DNA of 64,000 nucleotides from contig NZ_JAHSTS010000001.1 in assembly GCF_019145435.1 (NCBI RefSeq), positions 2,432,001 through 2,496,000 on the forward strand, in the 5' to 3' direction. Every line of letters begins with the position of its first letter. The stretch's first letter is position 1. The notes beneath the pieces were generated by a model, which saw only the letters and a program-made list of their open reading frames with translations, was not told the DNA's origin and made no database searches. Both the position numbers and the translations under genes were made by a program. Shown one piece after another: positions 8,274 through 16,908 of the stretch. This stretch comes from Pseudomonas ekonensis. Lineage in GTDB: Bacteria > Pseudomonadota > Gammaproteobacteria > Pseudomonadales > Pseudomonadaceae.

Positions 8274-9708
8274 ACGCCCGCGTCAACCGCTGATGCTGAT
8301 CAACGTGGTCGGGCTGACCCCGGCGCTGCTGGGGCCGAACACGCCGCACATCAATGCGCTGCTGAAGACGGCGCAGATGGCCAGCCTGCAGCCGTCGTTT
8401 CCGGCCGTCACCTCCACCGTGCAGGCGTCGATCCTCACCGGGCTGCCGCCCTCCGGGCACGGCATCGTCGGCAATGGCTGGTACTTTCGCGATCAGGCCG
8501 AAGTGCGTTTCTGGCTGCAGCCCAACGCGCTGATCCAGGGCGAGAAGGTCTGGGACGTGCTCAAGCGCGAGCTGCCGGGCTTTCGCTGCAGCCAGTTGTT
8601 CTGGTGGTACAACATGTACGCGAACGTGGACGCCTCGATCACCCCGCGCCCGCATTACCCGGCCGACGGCCGCAAACTGTTCGGCCTCTATTCGTCGCCG
8701 CCGGGCCTGCACGAGCGCATCGAGGCGCAGATCGGCGAGTTCCCGTTTCCGGGCTTCTGGGGGCCGGCGGCCGGCATCGCCTCCAGCCGCTGGATCGTCG
8801 ATTGCGCCCTGCTCGAATTCCGGCTCAACCGGCCAGACCTGCAACTGATCTACCTGCCCCACCTCGACTACAGCCTGCAACGGGTGGGCCCCGATCACTC
8901 GTCGGTCGCCGCCGAAGTGCAGGCCATCGACCAGGAAGTCGGCCGCCTCCTGGACTTCGCCGGGGAACAGGGCACGGCGGTGATGCTGCTGTCCGAGTAC
9001 GGGATCGAAGCCGTCGAACGCTCGGTGTCGATCAACCGCACGCTGCGCGCGGAAGGCCTGCTGCAGGTGCGCCAGTCGCTGACCTGGGAGCTGTTGGATC
9101 CGGGGGCCAGCGCCGCCTTCGCCGTGGTCGATCATCAAGTCGCGCACATCTATGTGAAGCACGCCCGTGACATTCCGCGGGTCAAGGCACTGCTGCAACG
9201 GGAATCCGGCATCGAACAGGTGCTGGACAAAAGCGAACAGCGCGCCCGGCAACTGGATCACCCGCGCAGCGGCGACCTGGTGGCCGTCGCCGCCCCAGGG
9301 CACTGGTTCGACTACCGCTACTGGCTCGACGACCGCAAGGCGCCCGACTTCGCCCGCACCGTGGACATCCACCGCAAGCCGGGCTACGACCCGCTGGAGC
9401 TGTTCATCGACCCCGCCATCCGCTTTCCGAAACTCAAAGTGGCGCGCCGCCTGCTGCAAAAGAAGCTCGGCTTTCGCTACTACATGGACCTGATTCCGCT
9501 GGACACGGCCATGGTCCGCGGCAGCCATGGCCGCCCGCCTGCCGACGAACAGAGCGGCCCTTTGCTCATCACCGATTGCGACCTGCCGTTGCCGCAGCGT
9601 TTGGCGGCGACGGCGGTCCATCAACTGCTCCTGCAGCATTTCCTGGGGCAGACCTACACCCACCTGGCCAATGCCAAGGAGCTCACATGCGGCGAGCCAT
9701 CTCCATAA
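8263..9708 (+). CDS. eboF: EboF, nucleotide pyrophosphatase/phosphodiesterase-like protein
   Basis: 481 residues. AGGAGG is seven bases before the ATG at 8263, which overlaps the eboE end by 11 bases. It belongs to the type I phosphodiesterase branch of the alkaline phosphatase superfamily: LMLINVVGL near the N-terminus and the nucleophile segment FPAVTSTVQASILTG near residue 43. Several metal-ligand positions look changed: the D-x-x-G-H-like segment reads LDYSLQRVGP and the usual SDHG reads SEYG (about 242). Activity may therefore differ from true pyrophosphatases. A GSHGRP segment occurs near the C-terminus. It overlaps the next gene by 22 bases. Confidence 0.82.
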   Translation: MPSERPRQPLMLINVVGLTPALLGPNTPHINALLKTAQMASLQPSFPAVTSTVQASILTGLPPSGHGIVGNGWYFRDQAEVRFWLQPNALIQGEKVWDVLKRELPGFRCSQLFWWYNMYANVDASITPRPHYPADGRKLFGLYSSPPGLHERIEAQIGEFPFPGFWGPAAGIASSRWIVDCALLEFRLNRPDLQLIYLPHLDYSLQRVGPDHSSVAAEVQAIDQEVGRLLDFAGEQGTAVMLLSEYGIEAVERSVSINRTLRAEGLLQVRQSLTWELLDPGASAAFAVVDHQVAHIYVKHARDIPRVKALLQRESGIEQVLDKSEQRARQLDHPRSGDLVAVAAPGHWFDYRYWLDDRKAPDFARTVDIHRKPGYDPLELFIDPAIRFPKLKVARRLLQKKLGFRYYMDLIPLDTAMVRGSHGRPPADEQSGPLLITDCDLPLPQRLAATAVHQLLLQHFLGQTYTHLANAKELTCGEPSP

Positions 9709-10826
9709 CCGTTCTCAGTACCCTGGCAGGATTAGCCCAGGCGGGAACGAACGACACCTTCGATTGCAGCAACTTCCTGCAATTCGGCGGAGACCTGAAC
9801 AAGACCCGGGCCGAATTCGCGCAAAGCCCGGAAACCATGAGCTGGAACTGGTTCGCCTGCCTGAACCAACCGGCCTCCGCGAACAGCCCCGACCGGGTCT
9901 GGGAAACCATGAAACCGTCGGATCAGGTGTACCTGAGCAACGGTGCCCAGCCCCTGCCCTACGCCCAGCGCGTACCGACGCCCCAGGCCGTGCTGGACAA
10001 GGCCAGGCAGCAACAGATGAACCTGAGCCGGGTGTTCCACAACCTCAACGCCGTCCAGCAGGTCGACGGACTGATCCTGGAAATGGGCGGTGACGTGCCA
10101 GAGGCCGAACGCGGCAAACCGGTGCGGTTCCAGCTGCTGATGGGCGAAGGCACCTTCGACTACATCGTCGAGAAGCAGGTCTACAACATGAACGGTCAGT
10201 ACGCGCTGACCGGCAACCTGGCCTTCCCCTCCGACGCCTGGGAACTGAAGTCCGGCTGGCTGTGGATCGGCAATGACGCGGCCTACCAGAAGCGGCTGGA
10301 AGACGATGGCTACTACATCGCCCAGGCCTACTACCAGGACAAGGACGGGTATCAGGTGGGCTATGCCGCGCTGAGCGCCCTGCACGTGATCAACAAGCTG
10401 AACCCCGGCTGGGTCTGGACCACCTTCGAGAACCGCAACAACAGCAAGTACACCGTGACCAATGCGATTCCGCCCACGCCGATGACCAACAGCACCGGCC
10501 CCACCGCTGCGGCGCAGCCGGTCAACACGCAGTTCCAGGGCCAGTTCCCGCCGTTGGCGCAATACGAACAGATCGGCACTCAGATTCGGACGACTCCCAC
10601 CCTGCTCGCCAACTCCCAGCTGGAGTCGGCCTTCCAGAGCCAGTCCTCGTGCTTCGCCTGCCACGACACGGCCGCGTACTCGAAGAAGGACGGCTACTTC
10701 AATTTCGCTCTGAAACAGCAAGGAGGCATCGTTTACCCCACTGCCTTGGTGCCGGCATCGGACTTTGCCGGTTACAACAAACTGGATTTTGTCTGGTCGC
10801 TGAAGCGCGCCCAGTGGCAACGCTAA
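9687..10826 (+). CDS. Secreted single-haem cytochrome-like protein (CxxCH)
   Basis: 379 residues starting MRRAISITVLSTLAGLAQA, a good Sec signal peptide with cleavage after AQA. One c-type haem site, SCFACHDTA, sits near residue 318. The rest has no family I recognise; cysteines near the N-terminus (TFDCSNF, WFACLNQ) may form a disulfide. It would be exported and given haem in the periplasm. The ATG lies inside the end of eboF and AAGGAG is found just upstream, so it is co-translated with the ebo genes. A redox step on, or electron supply for, the ebo-derived product is a reasonable guess only. Confidence 0.72.
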   Translation: MRRAISITVLSTLAGLAQAGTNDTFDCSNFLQFGGDLNKTRAEFAQSPETMSWNWFACLNQPASANSPDRVWETMKPSDQVYLSNGAQPLPYAQRVPTPQAVLDKARQQQMNLSRVFHNLNAVQQVDGLILEMGGDVPEAERGKPVRFQLLMGEGTFDYIVEKQVYNMNGQYALTGNLAFPSDAWELKSGWLWIGNDAAYQKRLEDDGYYIAQAYYQDKDGYQVGYAALSALHVINKLNPGWVWTTFENRNNSKYTVTNAIPPTPMTNSTGPTAAAQPVNTQFQGQFPPLAQYEQIGTQIRTTPTLLANSQLESAFQSQSSCFACHDTAAYSKKDGYFNFALKQQGGIVYPTALVPASDFAGYNKLDFVWSLKRAQWQR

Positions 10827-10836
10827 GGAGCATGAC

Positions 10837-13212
10837 ATGAGCGTACTGAACTTCCCCCGCATCTACATGAACGGCCATATGTTCTGGAACCCGCCGACGG
10901 CCAACAACAACGACACCTACCCGCTCTACGACGCAGTGAAGATGGAGATGAACTGGCGCTTCCTGGAGCACTACAACGTCACACCGGAAAATGCCGCCAC
11001 CGACCTGATGCCATGGATCATCGCCCCGCGGGTGCTGCACGAGGCGCCTGCCTACGTCACCCAGGTGCCGGGCAACGTCGGCATGAGCTCCCCCACCATG
11101 CTTCCGGGCGAATGGGACCTGTTCGGCGATAACGCCTGCGGCACCGTCAACTACGACCAGACCCGCTCCGTCATCATCGGCGGCGAGCTCCCGAACGGCG
11201 GCTACGTCAATCAGGATCCGTTGATCAACCAGACCTACAACCTGTTCGGCAACCCGTTCGGCAGCACCAGCCCCACCGCGGCCCGCTTCGTCGACGTCAG
11301 CCCCTGGCAGAACACTTTCACGGCGCTGTACTTCGACAAACTGGTGCTGGGCGACGACCAGTGCGGCCTGACGCTCAACCGGCAGTACCGGATGCTGGAC
11401 CGCTTCCTCAACTTCAACTGGGCGGCGACACTGCGCGGCCTGATCTACGTGACCGTCACCTGGCAAACCTGCTTCCCGAGGGAGAACCTGAGTTGGGCGA
11501 TCGGCGATTCCGCCCTGCTGCGCAACCTCAAGGAACAGATGGAACAACAGAACGCCCAAGGTTTGATGTTCCGGTTTTCCTCCTACCTGACCTGCTACGA
11601 CAGGAACGGCGTGTTCAACAACTACCCGTTCGTCGACACCCGTTCCGATTCACCCTTGGCGTTGGCTCAACTGCAGGACATGTACCAGAAAGGGCTGGAC
11701 AACGTCGGCAGCATTTTCTTCAACCCGGCCTACAGCCGCACATCAGGCACCCTGGGCCTGTGGCTGGACGGCGAGTACCCGACGGCGCCGTCCGGTCGGC
11801 GCCTGGTTCCGGCCAAACCGGTTCCCGTCACCGGTGTCGGACAACCCAATAACGAGGTGTCACTGGGCGTCATCTCGGCGCAGGCCCACGGCGACACCCT
11901 GTCGCTGGATCTGCTGAACACCTTCCCCAGCTATGCGTTCGACTCGAAGGCCCCCATACCGGTGGCGGAAAAGTTCGATGCCGGCACCTACACGCTCGGG
12001 ATGCGCCAAGGCGACCAATTCACCCCGTTGGTCGATTTCGGCTTCAAGGAATACCGGCAGTCCGAGTTCGACAAACGCTCGGGCATCCTCGATCTGCCGC
12101 TCGACGCCGAAGCACAGAAGCAACTGCAAAGCGGCACCCTCGAGCTGCAAATGCGGGCATCTTCGCCCGTGGTGGCCGCGACCCAGGAGATGTGGACCGC
12201 CGAGGTGGTCGAAAGCGGCAGCTTCATCGACGTGGGCGAACGCCGCACGCTGCACATCATGGTGCAGTACGACGGCCAGCCGGCGCCGGCCGGCACCGTG
12301 CTGACGGTGGCGGAATACAGCAACCCCTACCTCGTCGGCACGTCCGACTACTACCTGACGTTCAGCAACCACGCCGACTTCACCCTGTTCATCGATCACC
12401 CGCAAGACCGTTCGAAGAACAGCCCCAACCTGCCGCAGTTCGAAGGCATGCCGGCCGTCGCACGCAGGGTCAACGACGGCACGGGCCGTCAGATCGTCGC
12501 AACCCGCATAGCCGAGGCGTCCCCCACCGAGCAGCCGGTCAGCTACCTGCAATACCTGCCGACGCCCGGTTCGGTGTCCCTGAGCCCCTGCCTGTCGTTC
12601 GAGAATCCCATCCTGGCCGAAGGTCAGTTGCAGGATGAACCGAACGGCTCGGTGCAGTACACCTACACCCGGATCCAGACCGACGCCAACGGCGTTGCCC
12701 TGTTGACCGTCACCGGACGGGCGGCGGGCTTCCCGACCCTGCGCTTCTTCCTGCACGACAGCGGGCAGCCGCCGTCGATCCCCTTCAGTTTCGCGTCGGG
12801 GCAGGCCTACCTCGATTTCCTCGCACCGCTGCGCGTCCTGCCGCAGGAGCCGCAGATGCAGCAGGATTTCGTCGACGAGTGGAACCGCATCTACCAGCAA
12901 CCCGATGCCGGCGAGCTGATCTGGAAGACCTTCATCTATCCGCGCATCCTGGAGCCCTTCTATTACCTGTACCCGATCATGAACAAGTACATGCCGCTCA
13001 ATTCGCTGCCGCGGATCGAGGGTGCCATCGACCAGTTCATCGTGCTGATCAGCAAGGAGTATCAGGAGGAAAGCACCCTGGCGATGCCCATTACCCGGGA
13101 CCTGCCGCAGAGCCGTCGGGCGATCCTGGAGCTGTGGGCGAATGCGCTGGTCAAGCATAACTACCCGCCCTTCCCGCTCAGCCTGAGCGACTACCCGCCA
13201 CGCAAAGCCTGA
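10837..13212 (+). CDS. Large protein of unknown family downstream of the ebo genes
   Basis: 791 residues, ten bases after the cytochrome-like gene with AAGGAG before the ATG. There is no signal peptide, no membrane helix, and no family that I recognise. The N-terminus reads LNFPRIYMNGHMFWNPP and is aromatic- and Asn-rich. The middle has beta-rich stretches (for example LHIMVQYDGQPAPAGTVL), and the C-terminal 150 residues look helical and aromatic (FIYPRILEPFYYLYPIMNKY). Only a few cysteines occur. Its size, position and overlap-style spacing say it belongs to the ebo transcript. Function unknown. Confidence 0.75.
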   Translation: MSVLNFPRIYMNGHMFWNPPTANNNDTYPLYDAVKMEMNWRFLEHYNVTPENAATDLMPWIIAPRVLHEAPAYVTQVPGNVGMSSPTMLPGEWDLFGDNACGTVNYDQTRSVIIGGELPNGGYVNQDPLINQTYNLFGNPFGSTSPTAARFVDVSPWQNTFTALYFDKLVLGDDQCGLTLNRQYRMLDRFLNFNWAATLRGLIYVTVTWQTCFPRENLSWAIGDSALLRNLKEQMEQQNAQGLMFRFSSYLTCYDRNGVFNNYPFVDTRSDSPLALAQLQDMYQKGLDNVGSIFFNPAYSRTSGTLGLWLDGEYPTAPSGRRLVPAKPVPVTGVGQPNNEVSLGVISAQAHGDTLSLDLLNTFPSYAFDSKAPIPVAEKFDAGTYTLGMRQGDQFTPLVDFGFKEYRQSEFDKRSGILDLPLDAEAQKQLQSGTLELQMRASSPVVAATQEMWTAEVVESGSFIDVGERRTLHIMVQYDGQPAPAGTVLTVAEYSNPYLVGTSDYYLTFSNHADFTLFIDHPQDRSKNSPNLPQFEGMPAVARRVNDGTGRQIVATRIAEASPTEQPVSYLQYLPTPGSVSLSPCLSFENPILAEGQLQDEPNGSVQYTYTRIQTDANGVALLTVTGRAAGFPTLRFFLHDSGQPPSIPFSFASGQAYLDFLAPLRVLPQEPQMQQDFVDEWNRIYQQPDAGELIWKTFIYPRILEPFYYLYPIMNKYMPLNSLPRIEGAIDQFIVLISKEYQEESTLAMPITRDLPQSRRAILELWANALVKHNYPPFPLSLSDYPPRKA

Positions 13213-13236
13213 AACGGCGGCGCTTCACGCAGGAAC

Positions 13237-13262
13237 GCCGGGTGACAGGCCTGTCACCCGGC
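13237..13262 (+). repeat. Perfect 26-bp palindrome between the 791-residue gene and the ScyD/E-like gene
   Basis: GCCGGGTGACAGG and its exact inverse repeat meet with no loop, 24 bases after the stop codon at 13212. No T-run follows, so it is more likely a stability element or leaky terminator than a full stop. It may also be a protein-binding dyad. It could lower expression of the last gene of the cluster relative to those before it. Confidence 0.45.
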
Positions 13263-13284
13263 ACTTGTCCACGGAGAGAGACCC

Positions 13285-14334
13285 ATGCCAATGCACATCC
13301 CGGCGCAGCCCCGCGAGGCCTTGCGCCCCCAGACGATCATCGCCGAAGGCCTGCTGAACCCACGCGGCGTCTGCGCCCAGGACGACGGCAGCCTGCTGCT
13401 GGCCGAGGCCGGTTCGGGCCTGCCGGACGAACCGTTCAGCGGCCGGATCAGCCGGCTGCGACCCGATCCGCGCAACCCCGGCGCCTACCTGCCACGGGAA
13501 ACCCTGGCGCAGGGCTTTCGCGCCATGAACATGCAGGCCCGCATGCTGCGGGATGAAATCATGGGGCTTTCGGACATCGCGCTCGGCGACGGCCGCTGCC
13601 TGGCCAGCCTGACCGATTACGTCGAAGGCTCCAAACTGCTCGACCTGCAATACAGCCCGCCTGAGCCGGTGTGCCACAGCCGGGGCAACCTCAATGCGCT
13701 GTGCTATCACCCGACCCGCCGCAGTTGGCTGGCGGTCAAGCCCGATACCAACCAGTTGGTGGAGTTCAGGCCCGGGCAAGAGGAACGTGTGCTGGTTCAG
13801 TTGCCCGAACTGGAACAAGGCCAGGAAGCGGTGCCCGTCACCCTGGTGCACGAACCGGCGACGGACGCCATGCTGATCAGCCTGTTCTCCGGCGAACTGC
13901 ACGGCGATCCGGATCGCAAGGGCACCGACTTCGCCGACAAGGCCGGCCAGGTGATCCGGGTGTGGCCGGACAGCGGACAGATCGAGCGCCTGATCGACGG
14001 CCTGCAACTGCCCACCGGGCTGGCCCTGACTCCCGAGGGCGACGTGCTGGTGCTGGAACTCTGCGACCGCCTGCAGCAACCCCTGACCGCCGACTGGCAC
14101 GGCGAGCCCCGGCACGGCGGCTTCACCCGCTTCACCGGCCGACTGCTGCGCTGCGACCTGAAAACCGCCCAAGTGACCGTGCTCGCCCGCGACCTCGACA
14201 CCCCCTCCAACTTGTGCGTGCTGCCGGACGCGGTGCTGATCAGCGAAGGCATGGGCCTGACGGGCCGACCGCTGCCCACGCCGGAGGGCGGCGTGGCAGC
14301 GTTGAGTGGGCGGTTGCGTCGGGTGGGGTTCTGA
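13285..14334 (+). CDS. ScyD/ScyE-like beta-propeller protein
   Basis: 349 residues. Repeated blade-like segments (LLNPRGVCAQDDGSLLLAE, GLSDIALGDGRCLASL, LPTGLALTPEGDVLVLEL, TPSNLCVLPDAVLISEG) indicate a six-bladed propeller of the SMP-30/NHL kind. The pattern, with a proline-glycine-leucine motif before each strand, recalls the ScyD/ScyE proteins of the scytonemin locus. No signal peptide is apparent at the chosen ATG; GGAGAGAG stands before it. It is the last gene of the ebo-linked run. Family membership is my recognition from sequence and would need a profile search. Confidence 0.62.
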   Translation: MPMHIPAQPREALRPQTIIAEGLLNPRGVCAQDDGSLLLAEAGSGLPDEPFSGRISRLRPDPRNPGAYLPRETLAQGFRAMNMQARMLRDEIMGLSDIALGDGRCLASLTDYVEGSKLLDLQYSPPEPVCHSRGNLNALCYHPTRRSWLAVKPDTNQLVEFRPGQEERVLVQLPELEQGQEAVPVTLVHEPATDAMLISLFSGELHGDPDRKGTDFADKAGQVIRVWPDSGQIERLIDGLQLPTGLALTPEGDVLVLELCDRLQQPLTADWHGEPRHGGFTRFTGRLLRCDLKTAQVTVLARDLDTPSNLCVLPDAVLISEGMGLTGRPLPTPEGGVAALSGRLRRVGF

Positions 14335-14534
14335 GGGGGGCTGATTTCGGTTTCCGGATCCGCGGAAGTTCTCCGTCAGGCACTGCCTTCAGAAGCGCTC
14401 GCGTTGAAGGCTCGACACGCCATTGAATGCGCCCGGCACTTGCGGCTGTCCCTCCTAAGCTGTGAGGATAGCGGCTTTGTCGCCAAGACCGGGCAAGCGC
14501 CTTTGCCGTGGAAGAGATTCGGATTGATTGACTG

Positions 14535-15272
14535 ATGATTAAGAATGCGCCGCAAGCGCGCTACCAACGCGCGAAGGATTTCGTGCAAGGCAAGCTTCGC
14601 GCCGGGGTCTGGAAACCCGGCGACCTGATTCCTTCCGAGCATCAACTGGTGCAGGAACTGGGCATGTCGCGCATGACGGTCAACCGTGCCCTGCGCGAAC
14701 TGGCCGACGAAGGCCATCTGGTGCGGATCTCGGGGGTCGGCACGTTTGTGGCCGAGAGCAAGCCGCAGTCTAACCTGCTGCGCATCACCAACATCGCCGA
14801 CGAAATCATCGCCCGGGGGCACAGCTACACCTGCAAGGTGCTGCACCTGGGACGTGAGGCCGCCTCGATGCAAGTGGCCGCCGCGCTGGCGTTGCCGACG
14901 GGAGCGTCGGTGTTTCATTTGATCTGTGTGCACAGCGAAGAAGGCGTGCCGGTGCAGTTGGAGGATCGCTACGTCAATCCCGAGATGGTGCCGGAGTTTC
15001 TGCAGCAGGAATTCGGCGAAGGCCTGCAGCCGGCCCGTTATCTGTTGCAGGTCATCCGGCCGGATGAGATGGAGCACATCGTCGAGGCCAGCCATCCCAG
15101 CGGCGATGAGAGCAAATACATGCAGATCGATGACAACGAGCCCTGCCTGGTGCTCATGCGCCGGACCTGGAACCAGGGCAAGATCGTCACCTATGTTCGC
15201 CTGGTCCACCCGTCGTCGCGCTACCGTCTGGGCAGCCGCCTTCCGGTCAATGGCGCCCACAGGGAGAGTTGA
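14535..15272 (+). CDS. hutC: HutC, histidine-utilisation repressor (GntR family)
   Basis: 245 residues. A GntR winged helix occupies about residues 8-75 (ARYQRAKDFVQGKL...MSRMTVNRALRELADEGHLVRISGVGTFVAE) and a UTRA ligand domain follows (about 95-235, ending PSSRYRLGSRLP). The length and the MSRMTVNRALREL recognition helix match HutC, which represses hut genes and is released by urocanate. It is convergent with hutH and separated by a REPIN. The 200 bases before it (14335-14534) hold no gene or clear operator that I can see. Confidence 0.92.
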   Translation: MIKNAPQARYQRAKDFVQGKLRAGVWKPGDLIPSEHQLVQELGMSRMTVNRALRELADEGHLVRISGVGTFVAESKPQSNLLRITNIADEIIARGHSYTCKVLHLGREAASMQVAAALALPTGASVFHLICVHSEEGVPVQLEDRYVNPEMVPEFLQQEFGEGLQPARYLLQVIRPDEMEHIVEASHPSGDESKYMQIDDNEPCLVLMRRTWNQGKIVTYVRLVHPSSRYRLGSRLPVNGAHRES

Positions 15273-15303
15273 TACCTCAGGGCTCCACCGGCTTCAAAAT
15301 CGA

Positions 15304-15366
15304 ATCGCCAGCAGGCTGGCTCCTACAGGAACACGCATTTCACTGTAGGAGCCAGCCTGCTGGCGA
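15304..15366. repeat. REPIN (inverted pair of Pseudomonas REP sequences)
   Basis: Two arms of about 23 bases, 15304-15327 and 15344-15366, are inverse complements apart from the last base and are separated by 16 bases. Each arm contains TGTAGGAGCCAGCCTGC and an inner imperfect palindrome, the form of the REP elements spread by RAYT transposases in fluorescens-group genomes. It lies between convergent hutC and hutH, the usual kind of place, and could also act as a two-way terminator structure. Confidence 0.88.
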
Positions 15367-15373
15367 ATGGGCC

Positions 15374-16906
15374 TTACAGGCTCGGCAGCAGCTTCGCCGG
15401 CACCAGCGCGTTCAGGCAGCGCGATGCCAGCAGCCCGGTCGCTGCGTCGATGTCCGGCGCGAAGAAGCGGTCCTTCTCGTAGAACGGCACCTCGGCGCGC
15501 AGGGCCGCGCGGGCCTGCTCCAGCGCCGGCGAGCTCTTCAGCCCGTCGCGCAGGTCCAGCCCCTGGGCCGCCGCCAGCCACTCCACCGCGAGGATCCCGC
15601 GGGTGTTCTCGGCCATCTCCCACAGGCGCTTGCCGGCGGCCGGGGCCATCGACACGTGGTCTTCCTGGTTGGCGGAGGTCGGCAGGCTGTCCACCGAGTG
15701 CGGATGGGCCAGCGCCTTGTTCTCGCTGGCCAGCGCCGCCGCCGTCACCTGGGCGATCATGAAGCCGGAGTTCACCCCACCGTTGGCCACCAGGAACGGC
15801 GGCAGCTGCGACATGTGCTTGTCCATCATCAGCGAGATGCGCCGCTCGCTCAGGGAGCCGATCTCGGCGATGGCCAGGGCCATGTTGTCGGCGGCCATGG
15901 CCACCGGCTCGGCGTGGAAGTTGCCGCCGGAAATCACGTCGCCCTCGGCGGCGAACACCAGCGGGTTGTCGGACACCGCGTTGGCCTCAATTGCCAGCAC
16001 CTCGGCGGCCTGGCGGAACTGGGTCAGGCAGGCGCCCATGACCTGCGGCTGGCAGCGCAGGGAGTACGGATCCTGCACCTTCTCGCAGTTCTGGTGCGAG
16101 TCGGACACCTCGCTGCGCTCGCCCAGCAGGTGGCGGTACGCGGCGGCCGCGTCGATCTGGCCTTTCTGGCCGCGGGCGGCGTGGATGCGCGCGTCGAACG
16201 GCGAGCGCGAACCGAGCACCGCCTCGACGGTCAGGCCGCCCACGGCCAGCGCGCCGGCGAACAGGTCCTCGCCCTCGAACAGGCCGCGCAGGGCGAACGC
16301 GGTGGACACCTGGGTGCCGTTGAGCAGCGCCAGGCCCTCCTTCGCCGCCAGGGTCAGCGGCTTGAGGCCGGCGACCTTCAGCGCCTCGACGGCCGGCAGC
16401 CATTCGCCCTTGTGACGCGCCTTGCCCTCGCCCAGCAGCACCAGCGACATGTGCGCCAGCGGCGCGAGGTCGCCGGAGGCGCCGACCGAGCCCTTGAGCG
16501 GGATGTGCGGATAGACCTCGGCGTTGACCAGTGCGATCAGCGCGTCGATCACCTGCCGGCGGATGCCGGAGAAGCCGCGGCTCAGGCTGTTGACCTTGAG
16601 CACCATGATCAGGCGGCACAGCGCGTCGCTGACCGGCTCGCCGACGCCGGCGGCGTGGGACAGCACCAGCGAACGCTGCAGGTTCTCAAGGTCGGCGCTG
16701 GCGATGCGGGTCGAGGCCAGCAGGCCGAAGCCGGTGTTGATGCCGTAGGCGGTGCGGTTCTCGGCGATGATCCGCTCGACGCAGGCGACGCTGGCGTCGA
16801 TCTGCGCCGAGGCGCTGTCGTCTAGGGTCAGCGTGACCGGGTTCTGGTAGACGTCACGCAGTTGGGCCAGGGTGAGTTGGCCGGGGGTCAGGTTCAATGC
16901 AGTCAT
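15374..16906 (-). CDS. hutH: Histidine ammonia-lyase
   Basis: 510 residues, the usual length. Catalyses histidine to trans-urocanate plus ammonia, the first step of histidine breakdown, in the cytoplasm. The MIO-forming Ala-Ser-Gly is visible in [14 protein letters not shown] near residue 143; YGINTGFG near 55 and the NQEDHVSM segment near 418 are also typical. The ATG at 16906 has AAAGGAGC at a good distance; an upstream in-frame TTG two codons earlier is less likely. The start is two bases after the hutU stop, so the two genes form one operon. Confidence 0.96.
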   Translation of the reverse strand: MTALNLTPGQLTLAQLRDVYQNPVTLTLDDSASAQIDASVACVERIIAENRTAYGINTGFGLLASTRIASADLENLQRSLVLSHAAGVGEPVSDALCRLIMVLKVNSLSRGFSGIRRQVIDALIALVNAEVYPHIPLKGSVGASGDLAPLAHMSLVLLGEGKARHKGEWLPAVEALKVAGLKPLTLAAKEGLALLNGTQVSTAFALRGLFEGEDLFAGALAVGGLTVEAVLGSRSPFDARIHAARGQKGQIDAAAAYRHLLGERSEVSDSHQNCEKVQDPYSLRCQPQVMGACLTQFRQAAEVLAIEANAVSDNPLVFAAEGDVISGGNFHAEPVAMAADNMALAIAEIGSLSERRISLMMDKHMSQLPPFLVANGGVNSGFMIAQVTAAALASENKALAHPHSVDSLPTSANQEDHVSMAPAAGKRLWEMAENTRGILAVEWLAAAQGLDLRDGLKSSPALEQARAALRAEVPFYEKDRFFAPDIDAATGLLASRCLNALVPAKLLPSL

Positions 16907-16908
16907 GC

